DNA of 64,000 nt from S5-327 sp965116015 (GTDB lineage Bacteria > Chloroflexota > Dehalococcoidia > Lucifugimonadales > Australimonadaceae), in contig OZ220477.1 of the NCBI GenBank assembly GCA_965116015.1, positions 806,001 to 870,000 on the forward strand, in the 5' to 3' direction. A program made the translations under genes and the position numbers. The first letter of the stretch is position 1, and each line of letters begins with the position of its first letter. The notes under the pieces were generated by a model. That model saw nothing but the letters and a program-made list of their open reading frames with translations. It made no database searches and had not been told where the DNA came from. Below, piece after piece: positions 33,797-42,694 of this stretch.

Positions 33797-34210
33797 TTAT
33801 GCGCCAAGATCGGTCGCCAGCTTGAGATAGGCGAGGACTCCGCCGATGATGGCGGTGATGATCCCGATCAATGCCAGTTCGCGGCGCAAGCCACCCGCAG
33901 GCGCCAGACCCGAGGCTTGGGGCGATGCCCTTCGCTGCACGAGCGGTGTAGCAGGAGTCGGGCGCCGACGTTCGGGCTGCGGCGAGGCGGTTCGCGAAGA
34001 GGATGCAGCGGCAAGCGTCGCCGAATCGGCAGTCGCGGCTTCTGCTGCGTCGACGTCAGGCGCCTCGAGGGAGTCGTCCTCCGCAGGGGCAGGCGGAGTG
34101 AGAACGGCCCCGGGTATCGATGGGCCTGTCGACCGAGCCTTGCGTTTCGCGCGTTCCCTAGCCCTCGCTTGGCTGGCCGCTGCTCTGTTCCCGGCTTTCT
34201 TGTTCGCCAT
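33797..34210 (-). CDS. Small single-pass membrane protein, disordered N-terminus
   Basis: A 137-residue protein with a basic Ala/Arg/Lys-rich start, a long Pro/Ala/Ser/Glu middle likely to be disordered, and one C-terminal helix (LALIGIITAIIGGVLAYLKLA). The topology suggests a tail-anchored protein facing the cytoplasm. It sits 24 bases after the cytidylate-kinase-like gene and before uvrC. No family recognised. Codon use is like its neighbours, so it is probably real. Confidence 0.6.
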   Translation of the reverse strand: MANKKAGNRAAASQARARERAKRKARSTGPSIPGAVLTPPAPAEDDSLEAPDVDAAEAATADSATLAAASSSRTASPQPERRRPTPATPLVQRRASPQASGLAPAGGLRRELALIGIITAIIGGVLAYLKLATDLGA

Positions 34211-34234
34211 TGCCTTCTTCTGTCTCTCCCGCGC

Positions 34235-34957
34235 TCAAGCCGCCAACCGCGCGGCCTCAACAACGAGGTCGGCGGTGTGGTCGATATGCAACAAATCTGT
34301 GTTCAGCACGATATGGTAATACTGCGGGTCTTCGGGATCTACATTGAAGAAGCGACGGTAGTGCGCGAGACGGGCGCGCGCATTCTCAGTCACGTTCCGC
34401 TCAGCCTCGATTTCGTTCAGTCCCTCGCGCTCCATAATACGCGCTACACGCCCGGGGAGGCTAGAGACGAGCCCTACGTGCAAGGCTCCGGGAGTGTCTC
34501 TGAGGATGATGTTGGCGCCTCGTCCGGCAATCACTACATTCCCCGACGCAGCAATCTCTTGGATGACCTCCGTCGTGACCCTGAGCAGATTCTCGTCAGA
34601 GAGCGTTGCGTCAGGCCCCAGCTCCTCGCGCGGGAAGTCGCGGTACTCACGCACAAGCAGCGCGTCGAGCCCGCCGCCGAAGTAAGGGTCGGCGCCGCCG
34701 CCCGCGAGGGCGGAGCGTTCGAGCACAGTCTTAACGAAGCCTGCGATGCGGTCGCCCAGGCGGGGAGGGCGTTCGGTGCGCTCGGCAACTGCCGCTACGG
34801 TTGCGCCAATCTTCTTCGCGGCCTCGGCAAGGATCATCCGATCGATGTAGTCGATGCCAAGCTTACGGGCGACTTCGCTTCCTACTTCAATGGCGCCGCT
34901 GCCAACGAGGCCTGTAACGGTGATGATGGGCATTCCGTGGCTTCTCCTCTTCGCCAT
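34235..34957 (-). CDS. Cytidylate-kinase-like family protein
   Basis: A 240-residue P-loop kinase-like protein. It starts near ITVTGLVGSGAIEVGSEVARKLGIDYID, where the P-loop GLVGSGAIE lacks the usual GK[ST] lysine, as in the 'cytidylate kinase-like' family rather than true Cmk. VIAGRGANIIL and the basic segment ENARARLAHYRRFFNVDPEDPQYYHIVLNT match that family. Function is not established. Start may be MAKRRSH or MPIITVT, eight codons in; either overlaps the RpiB-like gene end. Confidence 0.8.
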   Translation of the reverse strand: MAKRRSHGMPIITVTGLVGSGAIEVGSEVARKLGIDYIDRMILAEAAKKIGATVAAVAERTERPPRLGDRIAGFVKTVLERSALAGGGADPYFGGGLDALLVREYRDFPREELGPDATLSDENLLRVTTEVIQEIAASGNVVIAGRGANIILRDTPGALHVGLVSSLPGRVARIMEREGLNEIEAERNVTENARARLAHYRRFFNVDPEDPQYYHIVLNTDLLHIDHTADLVVEAARLAA

Positions 34958-35414
34958 CTTTCTTACTCGGGGGCCTCGCGCGATCCATCGCGTTCACCAT
35001 CTCAATCATACATGCGTCGTCGCTGTCGCCGGCAGGCGCTGCGAACCACGCGTCGAGAATCTCCTCGGCGACATCGGGAGAGGTTGAGCGCAGGCTCATA
35101 ACAAGCACGTTGGCGTCGTTCCAGCGGCGCGCGCCATCCGCCGTCTGCGCGTCGGCGCAGAGCGCGGCTCGGACGCCCGGCGCCTTGTTGGCGGCGATAG
35201 CGACCCCTGTTCCCGTGAAACAGAAGAGAACGCCCTGATCGCATTCGCCACAAGCCACAGCCTCGCCGACCTTACGGCCTACCGACGGCCAGCGAGCATC
35301 ATCTCCATCTGCGAGCGCGCCAAACAGGCGCACTTCGTGTCCACGCCTACGCAGGTCGTTGGCGACATGATCGGGAAGCGGGGTCGCCTCATCGCTGCCA
35401 ACAGCTATTCTCAT
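34887..35414 (-). CDS. RpiB/LacAB-family sugar-phosphate isomerase-like protein
   Basis: About 175 residues. MRIAVGSDEATPLPDHVANDLRRRGHEV and GVLFCFTGTGVAIAANKAPGVRAALC match RpiB/LacAB, with the catalytic Cys in LFCFTGTG. RpiB interconverts ribose 5-phosphate and ribulose 5-phosphate in the pentose-phosphate pathway; LacAB acts on galactose 6-phosphate. The usual HNxAN is here RRWNDANVL, and the start SDEATPL departs from the normal SDHAG, so substrate use may differ. Its C-terminus overlaps the kinase-like gene by about 70 bases. Confidence 0.8.
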   Translation of the reverse strand: MRIAVGSDEATPLPDHVANDLRRRGHEVRLFGALADGDDARWPSVGRKVGEAVACGECDQGVLFCFTGTGVAIAANKAPGVRAALCADAQTADGARRWNDANVLVMSLRSTSPDVAEEILDAWFAAPAGDSDDACMIEMVNAMDRARPPSKKDGEEEKPRNAHHHRYRPRWQRRH

Positions 35415-35428
35415 TGCACGCAAACTCG

Positions 35429-36415
35429 CTATGCCCGGGGATGCGATCGCTCGAACGTCTCGCGGACCTGGTTGTCGGTCAAGTGCGTATAGACCTGAGT
35501 CGTTGAGATGTTAGCATGGCCGAGGAGTTCTTGAACGTGCCGCAACGGAGCCCCGCCGTGGAGCAGATGCGTGGCGAAGCTGTGGCGGAGCGTGTGCGGC
35601 GATAGGCCACTACGGATGTCCGCGCGCTTCGCCGCCTGCTTCAGAATGAGCCAGTACCCTTGGCGTGTCATAGGACCGCCTCTGGCGTTGAGAAAAAGCG
35701 CTGTCTCCACAGCGCCGCGACGACGCGATCTCGCCAGCAGCAGAGGACGCACGTCGCGAGCGTAGGCTAGCAACTGACGCGCAATGCCGGGGTAGACCGG
35801 GGCGAGACGCTCTTTCGCTCCCTTGCCGAGAACGCGCACCCACCCTGCATCGAGACTCAGCGCAGAGACCTGTAGTCCTTGCGGCCCGGCCACTTCTGAT
35901 ACCCGGAGACCTGCGGCGTACGTGAGCTCGAGCATCACGCGGTCGCGTACGCCTTCGGGAGCGGGACGTTCGCCAGCTGCGGTGAGCAAGCGGGCGACCT
36001 CTTGCACGGTGAGCACATCAGGCAGCGACCGAGCAGGTCGGCGAGACTGTAGACGCTCCGCAGGGTTCGCGTCGATGACTTCTTCCTCGAGCAGGAATCG
36101 AAAGAATGAACGGGCAGCCGCCGTCTTGCGCGCGAGGCTGATCTCCGAATAGCCACCCTTAGCAAGCGCGAGCCGGGCCTCTTCGATTTCGCGCTGCGAC
36201 ACTTGGTCCCATCGGATGCAGGAGCGGCCGCCCGACAGTAGCTCCTGCAGCTGAGTCAGATCCGCGCGGTAGGCGGCGACGGTGTTCGCCGAGAGGCCAC
36301 GTTCGGCGCGCAGATGGCTAAGGAACGATTCGATATCTGGGGCGGCCTCTCGAGGCGCGCGTCGCCTCGTGTCGCGGTCCGTGGAAGCCTGGGAGCTTCG
36401 GGCAGCCATAGCCAT
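35429..36415 (-). CDS. Tyrosine recombinase XerC/XerD
   Basis: A 328-residue recombinase with an N-terminal SAM-like core-binding domain (IESFLSHLRAERGLSANTVAAYRADL) and the catalytic domain with all active residues: Arg in AAGLRVSEV, Lys in GKGAKERLAP, HTLRHSFATHLLHGG (His-x-x-Arg), His in LGHANIST and nucleophile Tyr in TTQVYTHL. Chromosome-dimer resolution at dif is the standard role. A 25-residue basic extension precedes the usual start. Which of XerC or XerD it represents cannot be told; no integrative-element genes adjoin, so a housekeeping role is likely. Confidence 0.9.
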   Translation of the reverse strand: MAMAARSSQASTDRDTRRRAPREAAPDIESFLSHLRAERGLSANTVAAYRADLTQLQELLSGGRSCIRWDQVSQREIEEARLALAKGGYSEISLARKTAAARSFFRFLLEEEVIDANPAERLQSRRPARSLPDVLTVQEVARLLTAAGERPAPEGVRDRVMLELTYAAGLRVSEVAGPQGLQVSALSLDAGWVRVLGKGAKERLAPVYPGIARQLLAYARDVRPLLLARSRRRGAVETALFLNARGGPMTRQGYWLILKQAAKRADIRSGLSPHTLRHSFATHLLHGGAPLRHVQELLGHANISTTQVYTHLTDNQVRETFERSHPRA

Positions 36416-36500
36416 CGTTCGGCTATTCTAGAGACGGCGATTGAGCCTGTGGCATGAGTTTGCCTTGCGAATGCAGTCGATTGGCCAGACAGGGCCCCTG

Positions 36501-37259
36501 ATGACCATTGCGCTCGACCCCAACGCGTTCGGCCTACCTCTGCTGACATGGACAGCTCTGGGGACGATGGCCGGCGTGCTGGTTGGCTGCAGCCTCTTCC
36601 TGCGCCGAGCCAGCGACCTGGGCGCCGATCGGCGGACGCTGTATGGAATTGTGATCGCAGCGTTGCTTGGAGGGTTGCTCGGGGCACGGCTGCTCCACAT
36701 CGCCGATTACTGGGATTTCTACGCCAGGGCTCCGTTCCAGGCTCTGTACCTGTGGAACGGGGGGCTGTCGCTATGGGGTGGAGCGCTGGGAGGACTCGCG
36801 GCGGGGCTGTGCGCCGCACGGCGACAGGGACTCCCGCTGCCCGAGACGTCCGCGGCGGCTACGGTTCCGGCCCTCGTCGGACTGGCGATCGGCCGGGCTG
36901 GCGACCTCCTGGCGGGCGAGCGCGCAGCTACTGGCTCAATGGCGCCATGGGCCGTGGTTTACGCCAACGAGAGCACCGAGGCGTACGCAGGGGGCGCAAG
37001 CGTCCACCCCGTGGCTCTGTACGAACTGATGCTGGATCTTGCGATAGCCGCCGCTGTGACATCGTGGAGTCGCCGCCTACCCAGCGGCGCTGTGATGCTT
37101 GCAGCCTTGGCGGCGTGGGCCGGGGGACGGTTCCTCATCGCGTTTGTGCGGCTCGATCCGGCGCACCTAGGGCTGCAGCAGACCCAGTGGGTTGGCCTAG
37201 TCATGCTCGCGGGGATCAGCATAGCCGCACTTCGCTCCCGCAAGAGGCAGAGGAGATAA
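36501..37259 (+). CDS. lgt: Prolipoprotein diacylglyceryl transferase
   Basis: About 252 residues from the ATG at 36501 (MTIALDPNAFGLPLLTW); an in-frame start 60 bases earlier would add a polar tail. Seven membrane helices carry the Lgt signatures: LLGARLLHIADYW, YLWNGGLSLWGGALGG, and SVHPVALYELMLDL near the active site, with GGRFLIAFVRLD at the end. It attaches diacylglycerol to the lipobox Cys of prolipoproteins, needed by PstS, ModA and the other lipoproteins in this window. Divergent from the Xer gene. Confidence 0.9.
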   Translation: MTIALDPNAFGLPLLTWTALGTMAGVLVGCSLFLRRASDLGADRRTLYGIVIAALLGGLLGARLLHIADYWDFYARAPFQALYLWNGGLSLWGGALGGLAAGLCAARRQGLPLPETSAAATVPALVGLAIGRAGDLLAGERAATGSMAPWAVVYANESTEAYAGGASVHPVALYELMLDLAIAAAVTSWSRRLPSGAVMLAALAAWAGGRFLIAFVRLDPAHLGLQQTQWVGLVMLAGISIAALRSRKRQRR

Positions 37260-37376
37260 CGGCAGGACCTAGCACCCCTTTAGTTCATTGTTCACGCTCT
37301 TCACCACAGGGAGTCCCGCCGAAGGCGCGTTCTCTTCAGGCGCCAGGCTTGCGCTCACGGGGGCGGGAGACGCGGC

Positions 37377-37922
37377 TCAAACGGCCCGCGCTTGCGCCAT
37401 GCGGTCGCGCGAGTCGAAACCGCCCTCCAGAATGCCAAAGATGAGTCCCCACGTTCCTTGGCGCCACACCAGGCAAGGCACTTGGTGGTTGCCGTCCTGA
37501 CTGCGCCAGACCGTGCCGGGGAAAACAAGCGAGTAGCGCTGGAATTCCTCCGGGAGTTGCTCTTGCCGGTCGAGCGTGTATTCAGCGTGACGCTGGCCTA
37601 AGAGACCGGGAGTTCCCATAATCAGCTCGACCATCGGCTCACCGATAAGCTCCTCCATTCCCTCTGCGAATGGAGCCATGTCGATGTCGGCGACAGAGAT
37701 GACCTCGGGGTCAATCGCGTCGCGCACCAGCTCCCAGCCGTCGTCCGCCTTATCGTTCTTGAGCGGACCGATTCCGCCCACAGCGGAGAGCACGCCAAGC
37801 GCCCTGCGCAGCCCTGCTGAGTCGATCGTCCAGCCGCGAGCCGTAGCCTCGTCGATGTCTCTGGGAAGGGCGGCGACAACCGCCGCCGCAAATTCCGCGT
37901 ACCAGTCGGGAACCTCTGTCAT
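37377..37922 (-). CDS. Hypothetical protein
   Basis: A 181-residue soluble acidic protein starting MTEVPDWYAEFAAAVVAAL. It has a tryptophan- and proline-containing C-terminal half (YSLVFPGTVWRSQDGNHQVP, WRQGTWGLIFGILEGGFDSRDR) and no signal peptide or membrane helix. The open frame extends upstream but lacks a ribosome site there. It lies between lgt and the GMC genes and points away from the latter. No family recognised. Confidence 0.6.
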   Translation of the reverse strand: MTEVPDWYAEFAAAVVAALPRDIDEATARGWTIDSAGLRRALGVLSAVGGIGPLKNDKADDGWELVRDAIDPEVISVADIDMAPFAEGMEELIGEPMVELIMGTPGLLGQRHAEYTLDRQEQLPEEFQRYSLVFPGTVWRSQDGNHQVPCLVWRQGTWGLIFGILEGGFDSRDRMAQARAV

Positions 37923-38110
37923 CGCATCTCCTCGAACAGCTGAATCATGTCCGAGTATCCGCTTTGCCGCACTCGCCGCGCAACTGCTGCTCGATCCGAA
38001 CTCGCGCCCGCCCGAGGTGCGCAGGCAGTGAGCCAAACGAGCAGTTCGGACTCGCGACGGAGTATGATTCCGTCGCGAGGACACAAGGAACCGCATGGAG
38101 GCAAGGCCGC

Positions 38111-39628
38111 ATGGAACAGCACAGCGTTTACGACGTCATCGTGATGGGAGGAGGCTCCGCTGGATGCGTTGCGGCAGCGCGGCTGTCGGAAGACCCCAAG
38201 CGGCGGGTGCTGCTGCTCGAGGCTGGCCCGGACCCGGATCCCCTTCCGTTCATCATTGCGGATGGCACAAGCAGCAACCGCCCAATCCTCGAGTCGGACT
38301 ACGTGATTATGTACCCGACGAAGCGCAAGATCGACGGGAGCGAGTACTACCCCATCAGCGGCCGCGTACTAGGAGGCGGCTCGTCTGTGAATATGATGGG
38401 CGTCGTCCGACCTACACAGCACGACCTCGACCTATGGGAATCGCTCGGCAACCCCGGCTGGTCGTACGAGGACTGCCTTCCGGCGCTGAAACGCATCGAG
38501 AACGATATTGACTACCCCGACGCGCCGCATCACGGCAACGCTGGGCCTCTTACGGTTAAGCGCCGGCTGTCGTTCGACAAGCTAGACCCGCCGCAAGAGG
38601 CATTTCTGAGGCGCGCACAGGCCTTGGGATACCCGCTGCTGCCCGACCGGAACGTTCCGAACCCGTTCGGAATTTCCCGAGGCGCCTCGAACGTGAAGGA
38701 CGGCAAACGGCAATCGACGGCCGTCGCCTATCTGGCTCCGGCGCGTTCACGGCCAAACCTCACAGTGATTGCCGAGGCTATGGTCGTGGGTCTCAAAATG
38801 GACGGATCGCGCATTGCAGAAGTCGAGTACCGCAGAGGAAGCGAGGCGCGGACCGCGGCAGCGGACACGTTCGTGCTGAGCTCCGGGGTCTACCACAGCC
38901 CGCAGACGCTGATGCTGTCGGGCATCGGCAACCCGGAAGACCTGGAGCCGCTCGGCATCAAGGTTGTGCATGAGCTCAAGGGAATCGGAAGGAATTACCA
39001 AGACCACGCGGCAGTGAACATGGTGTTCGAGAGCGCGTCAGACTTTATACCCGATTGGGTAGTCTCAGGCTTCCAACTCATCTACAAGAGCGATCCCGGA
39101 CTGCCGAACGGCGACTTTCACTTGTATATGCGGGCTCCAGTGGTGGTCGAGGGACTGAAGCCGCTTATGCCTTTCGCCGCCAATCTCATCGAACAGAAGT
39201 CGCGGGGACGCGTTTTCATTACATCCACCGACCCCAGCGAGTTGCCAACAATCGACGACGGCCTGCTGCAGCACCCAGACGACACGAAGGCGGTGCGCAC
39301 GGCGATGGAGTTCATTCAGGGCTTCGTGGACGATGACCTTATGCGGCCTTACTTCGGCACTCTCGTGCAGCCAGGGCCGGAGGAGGACTGGCTCGAGTAC
39401 GCGCAGTCGACCTACGACTGCTACCACCACGGGGTGGGCACGTGCATGATGGGGCCGGCGTCGAACGAGATGGCTGTGGTGGACAGCCGCCTGAAGATGC
39501 ACGGGATGGACAACCTCTTCGTAGCCGACGCCTCGATTATGCCTACAGTCACCCACGCCAACACCAACGTAACGTCGATTATGATTGGCGAGCGGCTATC
39601 GGACTTTATTGGAGAGGCTGGCCGGTAG
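38111..39628 (+). CDS. GMC-family flavin oxidoreductase (tandem copy 1)
   Basis: A 505-residue FAD enzyme. The dinucleotide-binding loop VIVMGGGSAGCVAAARLSE opens it; GGGSSVNMMGVVRPTQHDLD and DTFVLSSGVYHSPQTLMLSG are GMC signatures; CYHHGVGTCMMGP and HANTNVTSIMIGERLSDFI hold the catalytic His and the partner Asn. GMC members oxidise alcohols such as choline, glucose or aromatic alcohols, and this branch resembles choline-dehydrogenase-like proteins. No signal peptide. The start MEQHSVYDVIV is set by the FAD motif. It is followed 60 bases later by a close paralogue. Confidence 0.9.
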   Translation: MEQHSVYDVIVMGGGSAGCVAAARLSEDPKRRVLLLEAGPDPDPLPFIIADGTSSNRPILESDYVIMYPTKRKIDGSEYYPISGRVLGGGSSVNMMGVVRPTQHDLDLWESLGNPGWSYEDCLPALKRIENDIDYPDAPHHGNAGPLTVKRRLSFDKLDPPQEAFLRRAQALGYPLLPDRNVPNPFGISRGASNVKDGKRQSTAVAYLAPARSRPNLTVIAEAMVVGLKMDGSRIAEVEYRRGSEARTAAADTFVLSSGVYHSPQTLMLSGIGNPEDLEPLGIKVVHELKGIGRNYQDHAAVNMVFESASDFIPDWVVSGFQLIYKSDPGLPNGDFHLYMRAPVVVEGLKPLMPFAANLIEQKSRGRVFITSTDPSELPTIDDGLLQHPDDTKAVRTAMEFIQGFVDDDLMRPYFGTLVQPGPEEDWLEYAQSTYDCYHHGVGTCMMGPASNEMAVVDSRLKMHGMDNLFVADASIMPTVTHANTNVTSIMIGERLSDFIGEAGR

Positions 39629-39687
39629 GCGCAGCGGCGCCTGAGAGCATCGCGGGAGTAGACAGACTCTCAGTTGAGGAGCGAGGG

Positions 39688-41211
39688 ATGCAACCGCAGC
39701 AGTTCTACGACATCATCATTATGGGCGGGGGTTCAGCTGGGTGCGTAGCCGCGACGCGGCTCTCGGAAGACCCGAAGCGACGGGTGCTGCTGCTGGAAGC
39801 GGGCCCCGACCCGCAGCCGCTCCCTGACATCATCGCAGACGGGCAGGGGAGCAATCGCCCTATCCTCGAATCCGACTACGTGGTGATGTATCCCACGAAA
39901 AGAAAAATCGACGGGAGCGAGTACTTCCCGCTTAGCGGGCGCATTCTGGGCGGCGGGTCGTCGGTCAATATGATGGGCGTCTCACGTCCAACGCAGCCCG
40001 ACCTGGACCGGTGGGAGGCTCTCGGCAATCGCGGCTGGTCGTACGAGGACTGCTTGCCCGTGCTGAAGCGGATCGAGACGGACGAGGACTACCCCGATGC
40101 GCCGCACCATGGCAACGCCGGGCCTCTTACGGTCAAGCGCAAGCTCTCGCTCGAAGACGGCGAGTTAGCGCCGCCTATGCAAGCGTTCGTCGACCGCGCG
40201 GCAAGCTTGGGCTTCCCCATTATGCCCGACGGCAACGTGCCGACCCGGTTCGGCCTATCGCCCTCAGCCTCGAACGTGAAGGACGGCGTCCGGCAGTCAA
40301 CTGCCGTCGCCTACATCGGGATGGCGCGCCAGCGGCCAAATCTGACGATTATCGCCGATGCCCGCGTGGTCGAGATCAAAACGGAGGGCTCACGTGTAAC
40401 CGAGGCTTGTTATGAGCGGAACGGGCAGCTGTATTCAGCATCCGCCGACACGTTTGTGCTCAGCGCAGGCACGTATCACAGCCCACAGGCGCTGATGCTC
40501 TCCGGCGTTGGCCCTGCCGACGAGCTGGAGCGGCACGGAATCAAAGTCGTGCATCAGCTGGAGGGGGTAGGCAGGAACTATCAGGACCACGCCGCCGTGA
40601 ACATGACGTTCGAGGGCATGGGCGAGTTTTCGCCGGACTGGGTCGTCGCCGGGTTCCAGCTAGTGTACAAGACCGATCCGCGTCTGCCTGTGGGGAACTT
40701 CCATATCTACATGCGCGCTCCCGTAGGAGTCGAGGGGCTCAAGCCTATGATGCCGGTGGCGATGAACCTCGTGGAACAGAAGTCGCGCGGACGGCTCCAC
40801 TTGGCCTCAACCGACCCTCGCGATCTGCCTATCGTGGACGACGGAATGCTGCAGCACCCGGACGATGTCGCAGACATGCTGAACGCTATGCACTTCGTCT
40901 ACGACTTCATGCAGCACGACCTGATGCGCCCGTACTACGGCCGGCTACTGCTCCCCGGAGAGAATGACGACTGGGCAGAGTTCGCGCAGTCGACCTACGA
41001 CAGCCATCACCACGGCTCGGGCACATGCATGATGGGCCCCGCGTCCGACCCGATGGCGGTTGTGGACAACCGGCTACGAATGCACGGAATCGACAACCTG
41101 TACGTGGCCGACGCATCAATCATACCCACGGTTCCGCATGCCGCGACGAACGTGACGTGCATCATGATCGGCGAGCGGCTGTCGGACTTCGTCCGTGAGG
41201 ACGGGCGTTAG
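39688..41211 (+). CDS. GMC-family flavin oxidoreductase (tandem copy 2)
   Basis: A 507-residue paralogue of the preceding gene, alike along its whole length (IIIMGGGSAGCVAATRLSE, HHHGSGTCMMGP, HAATNVTCIMIGERLSDF). Changes cluster in the middle substrate-binding part (for instance SLEDGELAPPMQAFVDRAAS versus SFDKLDPPQEAFLRRA), which suggests different alcohols as substrates. GAGGAGCGAGGG lies just before the ATG at 39688. The intact catalytic residues in both copies argue that both are active. The stretch from 41212 to 41380 contains no gene. Confidence 0.9.
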   Translation: MQPQQFYDIIIMGGGSAGCVAATRLSEDPKRRVLLLEAGPDPQPLPDIIADGQGSNRPILESDYVVMYPTKRKIDGSEYFPLSGRILGGGSSVNMMGVSRPTQPDLDRWEALGNRGWSYEDCLPVLKRIETDEDYPDAPHHGNAGPLTVKRKLSLEDGELAPPMQAFVDRAASLGFPIMPDGNVPTRFGLSPSASNVKDGVRQSTAVAYIGMARQRPNLTIIADARVVEIKTEGSRVTEACYERNGQLYSASADTFVLSAGTYHSPQALMLSGVGPADELERHGIKVVHQLEGVGRNYQDHAAVNMTFEGMGEFSPDWVVAGFQLVYKTDPRLPVGNFHIYMRAPVGVEGLKPMMPVAMNLVEQKSRGRLHLASTDPRDLPIVDDGMLQHPDDVADMLNAMHFVYDFMQHDLMRPYYGRLLLPGENDDWAEFAQSTYDSHHHGSGTCMMGPASDPMAVVDNRLRMHGIDNLYVADASIIPTVPHAATNVTCIMIGERLSDFVREDGR

Positions 41212-41380
41212 GGTTCAAACGAGGTTCTTCACAAAGGGCTCTTGGGCACTTCGCTGCGAACCAGCCTGCGCAGCGGAGCTCACATCGATTGCAAGCGGAA
41301 GTCCAAGCGCGGACTATGCCCCGCTACCCGTGAAGGATGGCGCGGGCATCCCAGCCCATTCGTTTTCGACGCAGCTGGCG

Positions 41381-41602
41381 CTACTTGCCGGAGGCAGGAG
41401 AGGTGTTGCGAGTACGTTTCGGGCTGTTGTTGAAGCCGATGTTGTCCTCGAAGGGACGAAACTCGCGTTCAGCGTGGCAGTACTTGCACTCGCCTGTCAT
41501 GGTTACGCTCGGCGCGCCAAGCATCCAGTGATGCGCGCCTGTGGGGGATAGCCCACACGCGCCCTGGTTCGGTGTTCTCTTCATCTCGGCTTTCGTCGGC
41601 AT
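41381..41602 (-). CDS. Small zinc-binding-like protein
   Basis: A 73-residue basic protein starting MPTKAEMKRTPNQGACGL (an earlier GTG/ATG-type start would add 11 residues). HHWMLGAPSVTMTGECKYCHAEREF combines a His pair with C-x2-C and reads as one zinc-finger unit; the tail NNSPKRTRNTSPASGK is polar. I associate this pattern with a small conserved protein found in Chloroflexota genomes. It lies beside the tmRNA gene and could contact RNA or ribosomes, which is speculation. Confidence 0.55.
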   Translation of the reverse strand: MPTKAEMKRTPNQGACGLSPTGAHHWMLGAPSVTMTGECKYCHAEREFRPFEDNIGFNNSPKRTRNTSPASGK

Positions 41603-41754
41603 ATTGCTATCCTTCACTCGCCCGCCAAGCTTCAAAAACCCGCCTAGAGGAAGACAAATACAGTATACACGGAATTTATGCGTAGGGTTAGCCCCCCCCC
41701 CCTCCTGTCATTTTGCCTTGTCGCAGGGAGACTCGGATATACGGAGTGGGCTGG

Positions 41755-42103
41755 TGGTGGAGATGGGGGAGAGTCGAACTCCCCGTCCAGAAGACGCTCG
41801 GCGCAGATGTGCTACAGGTTTATCCGGTGTTTGTTAGGTGAGAAGGGCGGGCCCGCCGGCAGGCCGCCCCGCCACCTGCCGCAAGTCTTAGGCGACCCCC
41901 AGCGGCGTCGGGATCGCAGCTCCCCGGCTATATATCGCCCTCGGAAGCCGTCGGGGCGGGCCCCCGGGACGTGACCACGTTGCTTACGCGGCCAGAGCGA
42001 CTGGTTCGTCGGCAGTTGATTGGCACCGTCTGATTAGCGAGTAGGCGGCGAACTCGACCTGCAATCTTGCCAAGCTGATCCCCTGTCGAAACCACGCATC
42101 CCC
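41755..42103 (-). ncRNA. ssrA: Transfer-messenger RNA
   Basis: A 349-nt tmRNA. The 5' end GGGGATG (42103 downward) pairs with CATCTCC before the terminal ACCA at 41755, forming the acceptor stem. The tRNA-like part holds GGTTTCGACAGGGG at the 5' side and GGGAGTTCGACTCTCCCC at the 3' side as T arm. A tag frame ends VALAA-stop (TAA at 41984-41986). If the resume codon is GCC at 42011-42013, the tag is ADEPVALAA, only nine residues. It rescues stalled ribosomes with SmpB, encoded right upstream. Confidence 0.93.
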
Positions 42104-42174
42104 ACAGAGAGAACAACAGGGGCAGTATAGCACCGCACAGCCAACTCTCTCCAGCGAGGCGAGAGGGCCGTTGG

Positions 42175-42693
42175 TTAGTCAATCTCCCTGCGGATTGCCC
42201 GAGCAATCTCGCGTTCGGTCTCGCGCCGAATAATGGCCTGACGCTTGTCGTATCGGCGGCGGCCCTTAGCGAGGGCGACTTCGACCTTGGCGTAGTGTCC
42301 CTTGATGTAGACGCGCAAGGGAACTATCGTGAGGCCTTTCTCTCCTGCGGCCTGCCCGAGCGCGCGGACCTCTTTGGCGTGCAGCAGGAGCTTTCGGGAA
42401 CGCGTGGGCTCATGCCCCCATGGCCCAGCGGACTCCCAGGCGGCAATGTGGAGATTGTGCAGCCACATTTCCCGCCCCCGTGCCTGAGCGTAGGCGTCGC
42501 GGATGTTGACGCGGCCGGCGCGCACGGACTTGATCTCCGTGCCAGTGAGAGCGATGCCAGCCTCGATACGGTCGAGTATGTCGTAGTCGAACCGCGCGCG
42601 ACGGTTGTCGGCGACAACACGGAAGTAGGGCTGGCCAGTCGCTGACGGCGCAACAGGTTCCTGCTGCTTCTTCTTGCTGCGCTTCGCCGCCAT
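42175..42693 (-). CDS. smpB: SsrA-binding protein SmpB
   Basis: A 172-residue protein: a basic start, then NRRARFDYDILDRIEAGIALTGTEIKSVRAGRVNIRDAYA, the beta-barrel of SmpB, HNLHIAAWE, and a basic C-terminal tail (KGRRRYDKRQAIIRRETEREIARAIRREID) that enters the mRNA channel of stalled ribosomes. It brings tmRNA to the ribosome; the ssrA gene lies 71 bases downstream. The ATG at 42693 overlaps the end of ctpA. The longer frame upstream is out-of-frame ctpA. Confidence 0.96.
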   Translation of the reverse strand: MAAKRSKKKQQEPVAPSATGQPYFRVVADNRRARFDYDILDRIEAGIALTGTEIKSVRAGRVNIRDAYAQARGREMWLHNLHIAAWESAGPWGHEPTRSRKLLLHAKEVRALGQAAGEKGLTIVPLRVYIKGHYAKVEVALAKGRRRYDKRQAIIRRETEREIARAIRREID

Positions 42694-42694
42694 A

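Noticed and set aside
35429..36415. The Xer recombinase as integrase of a mobile element
   Set aside because: Standard Xer layout in a run of housekeeping genes, with no attachment-site repeats or cargo detected.
41691..41702. An 11-base poly-C run as a phase-variation switch
   Set aside because: It lies in a non-coding spacer beyond the tmRNA 3' end with no promoter or frame near enough to be switched.
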